Source: Fragilaria crotonensis (Eukaryota; Bacillariophyta; Fragilariophyceae; Fragilariales; Fragilariaceae). From it: 64,000 bases of DNA. The first letter of the stretch is position 1. The number at the start of each line of letters is the position of its first letter. The position numbers and the translations under genes were made by a program. Shown in pieces: positions 35,791-45,160 of this stretch. Location: contig JAKSYS010000126.1 in assembly GCA_022925895.1 (NCBI GenBank), positions 1-64,000 on the forward strand, in the 5' to 3' direction. The notes under the pieces are model-generated. The model saw nothing but the letters and a program-made list of their open reading frames with translations. It was not told the DNA's origin and did not search any database.

Positions 35791-38216
35791 TCAATAGTAA
35801 CGTGCAGGTCTTCTTGCCCCCGTACTTCGTCCTCCTGGTAACAACGAAGCGGTTAAGTCAACCGCCGCAGTAGCCCCCTGCACATCACCAGCTCTTTTTT
35901 TTCTTGGTACCGTGTATGCGCCACCAATTGCCAGGTCAGCTGCTGTAGGCTGTCTAGGTACGGCCTTTCGTTCGCCATCAACACCACCCCCATTCGCAGA
36001 GGTCCCCATTCCTGGCTCCACTTGCGGTTTCCTCTTTCTCCCAACAAGGGAAAGCTGTCGAGACACCGTGACAACGTGCTTCGGCAAGCGCACACTGATG
36101 GGCTCGACAGCAGCTGCTTCAAGGGTGGCTGCCGTTGCGATCACCTCGTCTTCAATTGGGTTTTGGGCAACCGTCAATTCATCCCGGTGTTTCCGGCGGC
36201 GCCGACGTTTTCGGTTCAAGCGCTTCTTACTGGGCACCCTTTCCCTCCAAGGATCGGGTCGGAGAACAGGCCGATAATTCGCAGCACACCCAGCACGTCC
36301 AGCCTGAACGATCTTTTCCTTGGCGCAGGTGAACACCCCGTAGAGGGTGTTCACGAAGGATGTAGAATCCTTTGCAACACCAACGTAACCGCTGTCCAAG
36401 CCATCAGGACATGAAACAGACGTGCAGTGCCTTACAATCCTGCCATCCCAGCTGATCGCGATTCCGTGGCCAAGTTTTATGGCCAAACCAGTGAACTTGG
36501 TTCCATTCGGTCGCTTGCCTTCAACATTGGGCATGATGAAGTACCAGTTCTCCCCCCAGCCAAGCATCTCCTCTGTCCAACAACTGTACCCCTGCGAGGC
36601 ATCGTTAACGTCAAAGTGAGACGAGTTACCCAGGTTATAACTCAGGTCGATAGTGTACGCAACCCGTCGCCGACGCTCCAACACCGCAAGCAGCCCCTGA
36701 TTTTCCTGCTTAGGAAATCCAGGCGGCGGGCGTTGGCGGTATTGGCCTGCGTCTTCTTGGCCTGGGCATCGGCCAACAAACGAGCAGTGATGAAGAGATC
36801 ATCATCAACAACGCCACAGTTGTAGTTGCCGCCGTCATCCCCATCATCGTCATCATCATCGTCATCGTCGTGCCGTCGTCGTCATCGCTGTCGGAGTCGT
36901 CCCAACCAAAGGCAACGCCATCCATTGGTGCCACCGGGCTCAAGCCAGAATTCACCTCCGTGTCTCTTATCACAGAGTACACCTGGGGAAGCAACAGCTC
37001 CCGACATCCGCCAAGTCCACCACAAGCCCGCGGACGACATCCTCCCCAACAATCGAGTTTGCAGCGTACGGAACCTTGTCGTGGACAGCGGGACAATCGA
37101 CAGAATCGCCCTTCTTCACGGTGATCCTGGTCCCAATTGCAATCATCCCCCCAACATCAGAAGACTTCGCCCTCGCAGTGCCCTTCCCACCGGCAAGTTT
37201 AATTGCACTGCACCTCTCCGTAAGCTCATCCAATAACTGCTGTCGATCATCACGGGGGTCCATTTTCCCAACGTTCCTCACCATGACAACCGACACCCGA
37301 TCCGGGATCTCGTCGATGGCGATGTGCACGTCAACGAAATGATGCACGTTGGGGTCAATAATCCAGCAAGACTCCGGAAGGTCAGTGTGACGGGCCCCGT
37401 CCACGTAGTGCCGACAACCCTCCCTTGCACTGGAGGAAGCCTTCAGCCGGTCAAGGTATTCGTGGGCGCGGTAGTCGGAAGGAACATCCCGATAGTCCAT
37501 GCCGCCGATGAAGTCTGGGGGGGAGCAGGGGCAACTCTCCATCCCCTCCCTGGCTTGCCCGGTATACCAACCGTACCTGCTGACCCGGGAGCACTCGCCC
37601 AGTCGAGAGCCTCCACGCTGACACTTGACGGGTACCACAAGGCAATGTGGTATCAGAATAAAACCGCTGCACATAGCTGTCATCACCAAAGGTGTACGAT
37701 GGCAAACAGTGCTCCGATTCAGTCCTGACCAAGCGAAGCCAGCTCATGTCGTAAGCCCTCAATGTGCCCTGCAGTCCAGCATCACCAGCGTGGCGATCAC
37801 GACTGCAGTAGAAGACCCCACACTGGGGTAGGAAGAGGATCACCGCCCTGAACTGGTAATCCCCATCCGGTGCCCCATCGTCAGGGATGTACGACTGGGC
37901 GTGACAAACCGCATGGCCGCCGCCCGATGCAGCAGTCAAAGGAGCCGACCGGCGGTTCACGATAACGTCCATAACGTAGAATTCGTTCAAAAAATTGGAC
38001 TGCATCCCCGATTCGGGGGAACATGTCCGCAATTGAACGCAGTCGGAACGGCTCCCACCCAAATGCAGTTGCAACCACACGGATCGGCGTCCGACCACCC
38101 AAGAACCCACCGACCAGCCCGCACTCCCCCGGCGCACTCGCCTTCTTCGCACGTCGGAACCGTCGCCGGAACGCACGCCTTTCTTCCGGTACGACAGCCA
38201 TGGACAACAGCGACAT
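35791..38216 (-). CDS. Transposon-borne protein with 2OG-Fe(II) dioxygenase-like domain
   Basis: Opposite strand to the transposase, tail to tail, 28 bp apart. The C-terminal domain (nt about 36300-36690) reads RRRVAYTIDLSYNLGNSSHF then DVNDASQGYSCWTEE, NWYFIMPNVEGKRPNG and KLGHGIAISWDGRIVRHCTS. HFD supplies an HxD pair and the later His an iron-binding triad, as in double-stranded beta-helix dioxygenases; the GxAISWDGRxxRH strand resembles the TET/JBP/AlkB type. The expected 2OG-binding Arg/Lys is not obvious. The upstream 500 residues are of unknown fold, with SYIPDDGAPDGDYQFRAVIL and HFVDVHIAIDEIPDRVSVVM as the most conserved-looking strands, and an Asp-run linker. A basic Arg/Lys tail (NRKRRRRRKHR) may be a nuclear signal. 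About three frame interruptions. The likely role, if active, is oxidation of a base or a protein side chain. Confidence 0.55.
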
Positions 38217-39768
38217 AACCGACGAGGAGTCGGAAGACTCTCTCTTGTCCCACGCCTGGAGGAGGCGATTCCGCCCCGTCCACGATTGCCTGCGACCCCA
38301 AAACACGGGGCGACTGCCCTAGATTCCGAACGGACATCGCAGTCGGCATCGTCCGGTTCCCCGCGGCACCCTTCTCTTCGACAACGTCGAATCTACCCTT
38401 CCCGACCGCCAACCCCGTCGACTGGATGACATTGTTCGGCCTTCTCCTGCTGCCTGGCAGGTAAGGTCCGCGCGACGCCACTTCGTTCGACAAGAATGGG
38501 ATGGTGATCACGCACCACGACGAGGAGACAACCCAACACCAGACCAATGGCAACAGTCGCGAGCGCGTCCTCCTCCCGTACTCTTCGTCCACAAAAACGA
38601 CAATCAACCCGCTGCCTGGCGAGGACTGTGCAGTTGTTGCAGAAGAAACGCACGCGGCAAGAAAGGATCGACAACAACGCAAGACCACTGACAACAATTG
38701 CGAGCGCGTCCTCCTCCCCGTACTCTTCGTCCACAAAACGACAATCAACCCGCTGCCTGGCGAGGACTGTGCAGTTGTTGCAGAAGAAACGCACGCGGCA
38801 AGAAAGGATCAACAACAACGCAATGATCGGGCGAGAGGCTTCATTGAATGTTCTGATTCAATGGAGGTAATGGTGCAATTCTGGTGTCAGAAATTGCATA
38901 CCAGGCGCATACGACATGGTACACACAACTCTAAGGGACTCCACACCTGGGACTTTATTGCAAGCCCTCTAAATAAATTCGATTTTTATCTAACAAATAG
39001 ACGCTATATTTATTTATGATACGGATATGTGGATTCGATATTAAGTCAATAGTACTTCAATGCAAATACACCAAAACCATTGAACAACACAGAACACCAA
39101 TATTTCAATAAGTGCGTTGACTTTATTATGCATGTATAATATATTACTTTCCCAGGACCGTAGTATGCACTGTAACAGCGCTACAATACTACACTGTACA
39201 TTGTGTAAAATTGCGCACATTTAGGAATCTTGTATCCAAAGTCATCATGTCATGTATCATGCTGCCCTAAGTACAACAAGTCACATGTATAGAATTTTTG
39301 GCTATGTATAGCATTTATAAAAGTATATGAATGGAATGTATTTTTAGTCGCCAATAACAAGATTTATTGACGTGATTGAAACGCAGGACACTGCAACTTA
39401 TACCATTACGTGTACAACGATGTACACAGTACCTAGTATGATGCATGACACCGAGCGAGTACAGTCCATGTGTACCATATATGTATTTGAAAAGCAATAC
39501 ATATCCATATAAGATCATAGAGTAAAAACGGTGGATTATGTATTAAATGTGTATGTACATTCAAACAAAATAAAAGCATACAGTGTTGTAGTAAATTGAC
39601 ATGTTTGGGATAAAAAGATACGATATAGTCGTGTAAAGTGAACTTCAAGCAAACATAATATTGCAATAATTGATCCATCTCTCATTTTCAATTGATGCGA
39701 TCTAAAATACAACTTGTTGCTTTCGCTAACACTTCGTCTTGTTGCTTGCTCTATTCCCTTTTGTCAGC
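38217..39768. other. Transposon spacer with a 124-bp tandem duplication
   Basis: It holds the duplicated block 38559-38682 and 38700-38823 (offset 141) and otherwise AT-rich sequence without a recognised gene. The GC-rich part (38220-38860) probably contains the 5' end and promoter of the minus-strand gene. Confidence 0.5.
38559..38823. repeat. Direct duplication, two ~124-bp units
   Basis: GCGAGCGCGTCCTCCTCC at 38559 recurs at 38700, and the match runs to the GGATC(G/A)ACAACAACGCAA ends with only a few differences. A 17-bp spacer separates the units. Confidence 0.85.
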
Positions 39769-41452
39769 ATGTCAAATCCACAGAATCCTGCTCTAGCATC
39801 GCCATCTCAGAACCTTCGGAGTTCTTCGCGACGCATTCGCGAACCACCAGCTGACCAAACACCCGTTCGCGAAACACCGTTGGAGCGTGCCGCAAAGGAG
39901 AGAGGCAGAGACGAAGAAGGCTGAAAGACGTGCAGCTAAAGCAGCTAAGGCAGCTAAGGCAGCTAAGGCAGCTGAGGCTGCTGAGGCAGCTAAGGCAGCT
40001 AAGGCAGCTAAAGCAGCGGAAGCTGCTGCAGCAGCAGAGGCAGCGGAAGCTGCTGCAGCAGCGTCTACGCAACGGAAACGAGTTGTTGGCGCGGGGAACA
40101 AGAGGAAATATAGACAGAAAAAAACAAAGGAGTCCAAAAAAACGAAAACAACAAAAAGTGCATAACACCTCGTCAGATTCTGGCGACATTGAGTCGGCGG
40201 ATGATGATTCTTGTTTTGAACCCACCGATGGCGCTGAAGACGAGGCTGATGATGACGACGACGACGACCAGGCTGATGACGACGACAATAATGATGACGG
40301 GGCAGAAATTGATTCTTACGTTTCAGCAAACTCATACCTTGACGACGACCCATTGGCATCGCCGGAGGAAGGTAGGCGCGGTGCCCGCGAAGCTACTGAA
40401 GAGTCGAGACGCAGTGCCCAGGCAGGCGCAGTGAATCCTCTGAGGACAAGCAACAGCGAGGAACACGGTACGCCACCTCCACCACCGGCGAGAGCTGATT
40501 CCAGGGAAATTGTTAGCAGGATGCCGTTGGAAGCTCCAACAGCACAGAAGAATGTTGTACGGAGGATTGTTTTGTTTGTTAAAAAACACACTCTTCCGTC
40601 AGATCAAATTCGTTACCAGTACCAAGTCATTTAACGAAGCTTTTCAAAAGGTGCTGGCGGAGGAAAGGCCACGGAATCCATACATATTTCAGTTGACGTA
40701 CCAGAATTCGTTCAAGACGGCCTTGAATCAGAAGCGAAGTACGTGTGAGTTGTCTGGCAAAAAAGATTGTGGTCAAAGCTATCAATACAGTGTTCAAGAA
40801 TCGTGAAGAGGAATTCTTCACTTTTGATGAATTCTGCAAGCTAAGACGAGCGACTACCGAAAGAGAGAGGAAAGCGTTTCTCTGGTTCTTCGACAGTTTT
40901 TTGGAGTGTGTTTGCGGGGCTACCGCATGGAATAATGCGAAAACAAAGCAGCTCGTTTCGGAGGCGAGAGACCCCAGTGGATCAAAAATTGTCAGTGTGA
41001 GTGATGAAGCATTTGCGTTGTTGTTAATTGACAATTACTTGGAAAAGTGGAAAACCAGGGCTGGTGAAGAAGTCGCAGCCCGCATCGACTCGGTAGCAGG
41101 TGGCGCAGCTGCAATTGCGACTGAAGGTGAGGAGATCACGAGAAGGAAACAAACAAAGACAGCCGGTAAATACACTGGAAAAGCTCAAGGACAGTGTAAG
41201 TGGGGTGGCTGGAGTCCCGAAGGCATCAAACAGTTCAATTTTCTTCGCAAGTTAGTGAAAGCAGACAGGGAGGCTGACAAGAATTGTGACGACGAGCCGA
41301 AACGGATGGAAAAGTTGCTGATGGATTTCTGCCGGACAAAGGCCGGAATAAAGGACCCACAGGATAACGCAAACCTAGACGGTGCTCACAACAATGCAGC
41401 GGCACGGGCAATGGAGAATGTTGAGGCAGAATGGGACTCTGATGACGACTAG
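39769..41452 (+). CDS. Transposon accessory protein, unknown function
   Basis: The ATG at 39769 starts MSNPQNPALASPSQNLRSSS. Then comes a tandem array of about a dozen 9-bp units (GCAGCTAAG and variants, nt 39932-40055) encoding an Ala-Lys/Glu repeat that should form a long charged helix; then a Lys-rich block, a long Asp/Glu tract (nt about 40190-40310), and a conserved-looking C-terminal domain with RATTERERKAFLWFFDSFL, KTKQLVSEARDPSG and QCKWGGWSPEGIKQFNFL. Frame changes near 39920, 40165 and 40640. No catalytic motif is seen. By position it is comparable to the second, DNA-binding protein of CACTA elements, but that is only an analogy. Confidence 0.5.
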
Positions 41453-41797
41453 GAGTTTGTTTTACTGCCATCCACTTTAAAATGCAATAGAATGACTTTC
41501 GTATGAACAATATCTGTTGTATTAAGATGAATAACCTAATCAATTAATCAACATAAAATGTAACTATGACTTAACATGAATTGCATAATTACAATATATA
41601 TCGTTGACTTGAGTAAAAATAAATGGTAACTAAAGCGTGCTTTATTTTGAGATAAATTATCCAAACTTACAATATATAATAGAAGTAGTATTTTATTGTT
41701 CAAGTTACCATTTCTGTTAATAAGTAAAATCTAACTGATAAAAAAATGGTAACACTTAACACCAAAGAAAATAGTTAACAAAAACGGCCTTCTGATG
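41453..41797. other. Right subterminal region and terminal repeat
   Basis: AT-rich. ATGGTAAC/GTTACCAT motifs at about 41623, 41704 and 41746 precede the terminal inverted repeat at 41771-41797. Confidence 0.6.
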
Positions 41798-42085
41798 CTC
41801 TTGTCCCGCGTAACCATTTGAATTTGAGATGCCATCCGGCCTAATGTAGATGCCATCTCATTTCTACGTACCGGTCTACACACACGACCCCTGGTACTAA
41901 ATCGGATGCCATCTACATTAGCCTCGGAGTCTCATCTGCACCTCACTTTTTCATCATTTGGTTCCCCCCACTTCTATTCTCATTATTTTCCATCTACTAA
42001 ATTGTTTATCACCCAAAGTAAAGGCCTTTACTTCCCTCCTATTGTTTCACTACATATCTACACATTTGTACTACTTCCATTCACC
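41798..42085. other. Flank right of the transposon
   Basis: No gene. CCTAATGTAGATGCCATC near 41838 has an inverted, imperfect partner near 41910-41925 (GATGCCATCTACATTAG). This may be the continuation of the Copia 3' LTR or a separate small repeat. Confidence 0.4.
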
Positions 42086-42319
42086 ATGGTCAACCCTACT
42101 ACGTCGCCCAAAGCCATGTCCGCCAGTGGCCTGTGCTCCAAGTCTGTCATGCGTACGCCCGGACCTACCGTCCTTCAGCGTACTGTCGGCCAGTATTCGC
42201 GTACCGTCTACACGAATACTGTCAAGATCAGATCCAGTACAGTAGGTGGTATGTGCACCCCTAACCGTTCAAGTGTACTTTCCAACCACCATGCGTTTTG
42301 TTCAGGTCTCGGCTCGTGA
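42086..42319 (+). CDS. Short open frame of unknown nature
   Basis: 77 codons from an ATG in a favourable TCACC context: MVNPTTSPKAMSASG and TVLQRTVGQYSRTVY. No domain is recognised. It lies just ahead of the second YR retroelement relic and may be part of it. Weak support as a gene. Confidence 0.2.
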   Translation: MVNPTTSPKAMSASGLCSKSVMRTPGPTVLQRTVGQYSRTVYTNTVKIRSSTVGGMCTPNRSSVLSNHHAFCSGLGS

Positions 42320-42839
42320 CTACCTCCGAGGAGTTGAAACCAATGTGACACTGAGCCCTATGGGGGGTGGAGCACTTGGAACTCCACACACTTGTCACTG
42401 ATCTCCGGCAAGGCACCTTCCAACACATGAGCAATTGGCCACGGCTCCCGAGACCCACCAGCTCCTGGGCAAGAGACCGCAACCACAGGAATGATGCCAG
42501 CCATCACTTCTGTGTGGCATGGTGGATCCGAGAGGGGTGTTTTCCATACTGCAAGAGGAGAGCAACACACTCACCGTTTGCCTCCAAGAACACTAACCTT
42601 TTACCTTTTGTTGCGAGCACCTAGCCACACCCCAGCCGCTGCCAGAGGAGGCAGCACTAGCTTGACGGGGAGGCCAAACCGGTTTAGCTCGTGTGCCACC
42701 AGGCGCTACTAGCGCTGAATCTGCTTGGCTTCGCTCTCCATGAGCCGCGGGCCAACAACGCAAACGCAATGCCAGTCAGATCTCCCAGGCAGAACGCACC
42801 CTCGGAAAGGTAGCTTCGTTCTCTGGCTGCACACACTGT
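42320..42839. other. Probable 5' part of the second YR retroelement relic
   Basis: No intact gene. GC content is like the relic that follows and unlike the AT-rich element on the left, so it likely belongs to it. Confidence 0.35.
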
Positions 42840-44740
42840 TGGACGGTTGGGATGGGCTTGGTACGTGGAACAGGCACGACGGGGCAGATCCAACCTGGCA
42901 AACGCCGTACCCTCCCTACCCCACAAGGCTGCTCGTCTCTTGCAACATCTTCGGAAATGGGGGGGCCAGTGTGGTGGCCTCCCCTTCACCATGAGGACGC
43001 CACGCTGCACCAACGCCCAATAGCGACCAAGGGAATTATGACCGAGGATGACCGAAATTGAAACGGCCCTAGTTTTGCACCCAGCCGAGAATCCTCGGTC
43101 ATAATTCCCTTGGTCGCTATTGATCAGTCGCTCAAGATCCTCATAAGTCCTACCAGACTGAATGCGAGTTCGTCGCAACCGAGATCTTTGATTTTTGTGC
43201 ACAATGATATTGGGCGGTTTTGCATTGCCCAATTGATGATTGCTCCCGAGGATAGTGGATTATCCCCGTGGTGAATGACCACACCACACCGTTGGTGCCC
43301 AAAGCGTCAATGCAATTTGGGAGGCACTCCAACATGTCCCATTGTCCATGCAGATTCCAGCTATGATGCTGGCATTGTCGGTCTTACCAAAATCAACATT
43401 GCTGACTGTTTTTATTGGGTATGAGTCCAGATCTCAATATTGTCACAAAACTGGGTGTGGTCCTGTCCACAGCGCCTGATCAACCGCAGCTGATGGTGGT
43501 TTTCCCCTTACCGCTTCCAATGGGCTTGGTGGAATCCCGCCCACCCTTCTTCACTGCCATCACCAAGATGGTGTGCAACCTTGCTAACACCATCCTGCGT
43601 CATTGCTCACTGCCCAACTGCTGTGCCTTCTCAATGCATGTTGAAGGGAGCATGAGGGATAAATATATTTGGCCTACTAAAACTTTCCTGCACGGTTTGA
43701 ACCCATGTCCTCATCATGGAGGTGCACCAGGAATTAAGCCACAAGGCTAAGGACCAGTCCTCTCTACTCTGGGCAATCTTTTCTTCTGTGCCAAGCTATC
43801 CATCACTTGCTTGCCAGCACCAGAACCCCTCCACTTGCTTCAAATCTTTGCCTAATTCTTGCTTGCTGGCACGCTTTGCCCCCCCCCGTCACGGACCCGT
43901 TTGCACTTGCTCAGTGGAAGACAGGGTCCGAGCCGTGTGGCAGGTGTACGTCGGGATGGGGTCCGAAGCAATCCTTGCGTAGACGCTCACGGCAAATTCA
44001 ATTTTTGTCTCAGCACGTCCCTGCACAAGTCTTGGACCCGTGTTGATGAACCACCCTCCCGTGTCAAGCCATTGCCCTTCTCCTCACCCACTTTGTCACC
44101 ACACTTGCTCACCAAGATGACACTCCTTGGCACTTGCCGCATCCGAGGAGTACCTTGTCTTTGGCAGGTTCTACATTGGCCCCTGGATTGGCACTTGTGC
44201 ACTTGGATCTCCTTCACTGTCATGTGGTGAATCCCCAAGCCCCCACGTTCACCACCGTTACCTTCACCTGCCAGAAGAACAGCATCCGTAATGAGACTAT
44301 CAGCCATGGACGCAGTGGGCATACGCGGCCTTGTCACATCCTGCTGTGCTTGGTTGATCTCGGTACTTTGTTGCGGGGGCTCAAGGACCCTCCATCCACA
44401 CCACTTAACGCCTACAGCATGGCGCCTGCTAGCCCCCCTTTCGCTGCTACGTCCTGCTGTCCAGTGACATCACCCGCCGCCTTAGCGTCGCGTTTCCCTG
44501 TTCCTGGACCCGTCCTACCTCCACTCCGACGTGTCCGCCCGCCATACACGGGCCAGCAGGACCACGGCGCTTCTGTGCGCCATGGTCGGCAGCCACCACA
44601 TTCGGCTGGTGGGGCGGTGGCTTTCTGAAGAGCTCTCCCGCTATCTCCACAACCAAACCAAACCCGTCATCATGTCAGGTCTCTTTGCCGCCATGCTAAG
44701 TGGCAGCAACAAATGGTCAGGTTGCCCCTGACTTACCCGC
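42840..44740 (+). mobile_element. Second YR retroelement relic (RT plus tyrosine recombinase), degraded
   Basis: Plus-strand RT traces: SLPHKAARLLQHLRK (nt about 42915-42960), LTKINIADCFYWV (the first catalytic Asp region, nt about 43385), and LPMGLVESRPPFFTAITKMV (nt about 43525-43580). These resemble an RT family I know from diatoms, with ADGFYR and ESPPYFTALTE signatures. Near 44540-44700 comes a tyrosine-recombinase end: ARHTRASRTTALLCAMVG (HxxR) and IRLVGRWLSEELSRYLHNQ (GRW box and Tyr). RT followed by YR on one strand points to a DIRS/Ngaro-like element of a different lineage from the young one. The spacing is much shorter than normal, so internal sequence is missing, and it is broken in many places. 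Old. Confidence 0.6.
43019..43121. repeat. 103-bp perfect fold-back
   Basis: Arms 43019-43049 and 43091-43121 (31 bp each, AATAGCGACCAAGGGAATTA...) are perfect reverse complements around a 41-base loop. It sits inside the RT-side of the relic. The perfection contrasts with the decay around it. Confidence 0.95.
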
Positions 44741-45160
44741 CCTTTCGCCTTCGCGCGTCACCTGCCCTGTCCTTTGGCACTAGCAGGGCCAGCACTGGTT
44801 TAGTCCCCGCCGTGCCCGCACTGGGCCAATACAAGACTAAGTTAAGTTTGTGGCGCAATTCACTGGACAGCCATAATTATCCTCCATCTCCCCAAGTTTT
44901 GCATACACCTACGCACATTTCAGGCACAACACAGCAGTCAATCAGGGCAAGAAGTAACAACTGACGCGGGGCAACTCCAAGTCCCACCATTGGAAAGTGT
45001 GAGAACTCTGAACATACAACATACAGTACAATATACGTACAACATGAGACGTAAATTTGCATGACTGGTTTCATCCTCAGAGTGAATCTTGTTGTAGAAA
45101 CATGAACACTCCGTGCTCTAAACATTAAGTTGCAAATTCTTGTCATCAACCACATCAATC
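44741..45160. other. No recognisable gene
   Basis: Boundary between the GC-rich YR relic and the AT-rich DDE relic; the composition changes near 44960. Confidence 0.5.

Larger units (their letters stand above)
31951..41797 (+). mobile_element. Large terminal-inverted-repeat DNA transposon, Plavaka/CMC-like, 9.85 kb
   Basis: Both ends carry a 27-bp inverted repeat starting CATCAGAAGGCCG (31951-31977 and 41771-41797, one mismatch). Subterminal copies of ATGGTAAC/GTTACCAT lie inside both ends. A CT dinucleotide flanks each end and may be the target duplication. Three genes: a transposase (+, 32457-35762), a gene ending in a dioxygenase-like domain (-, 38216-35791) and an acidic/Lys-Ala-rich accessory gene (+, 39769-41452). 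Each has a few frame interruptions. GTAC palindromes, dense in nearby host spacers, are rare here, which marks it as foreign to its surroundings. Superfamily naming is less certain than the element's limits. Confidence 0.85.

Noticed and set aside
31951-41797. Classic CACTA element
   Set aside because: The termini begin CATCAG, not CACTA/G; the transposase resembles the wider CMC/Plavaka group, so only the broader name is used.
42840-44740. Gypsy-type LTR element
   Set aside because: RT traces alone allowed it, but a tyrosine-recombinase C-terminus (HxxR, GRW, RYLH) follows and no integrase or LTR is seen.
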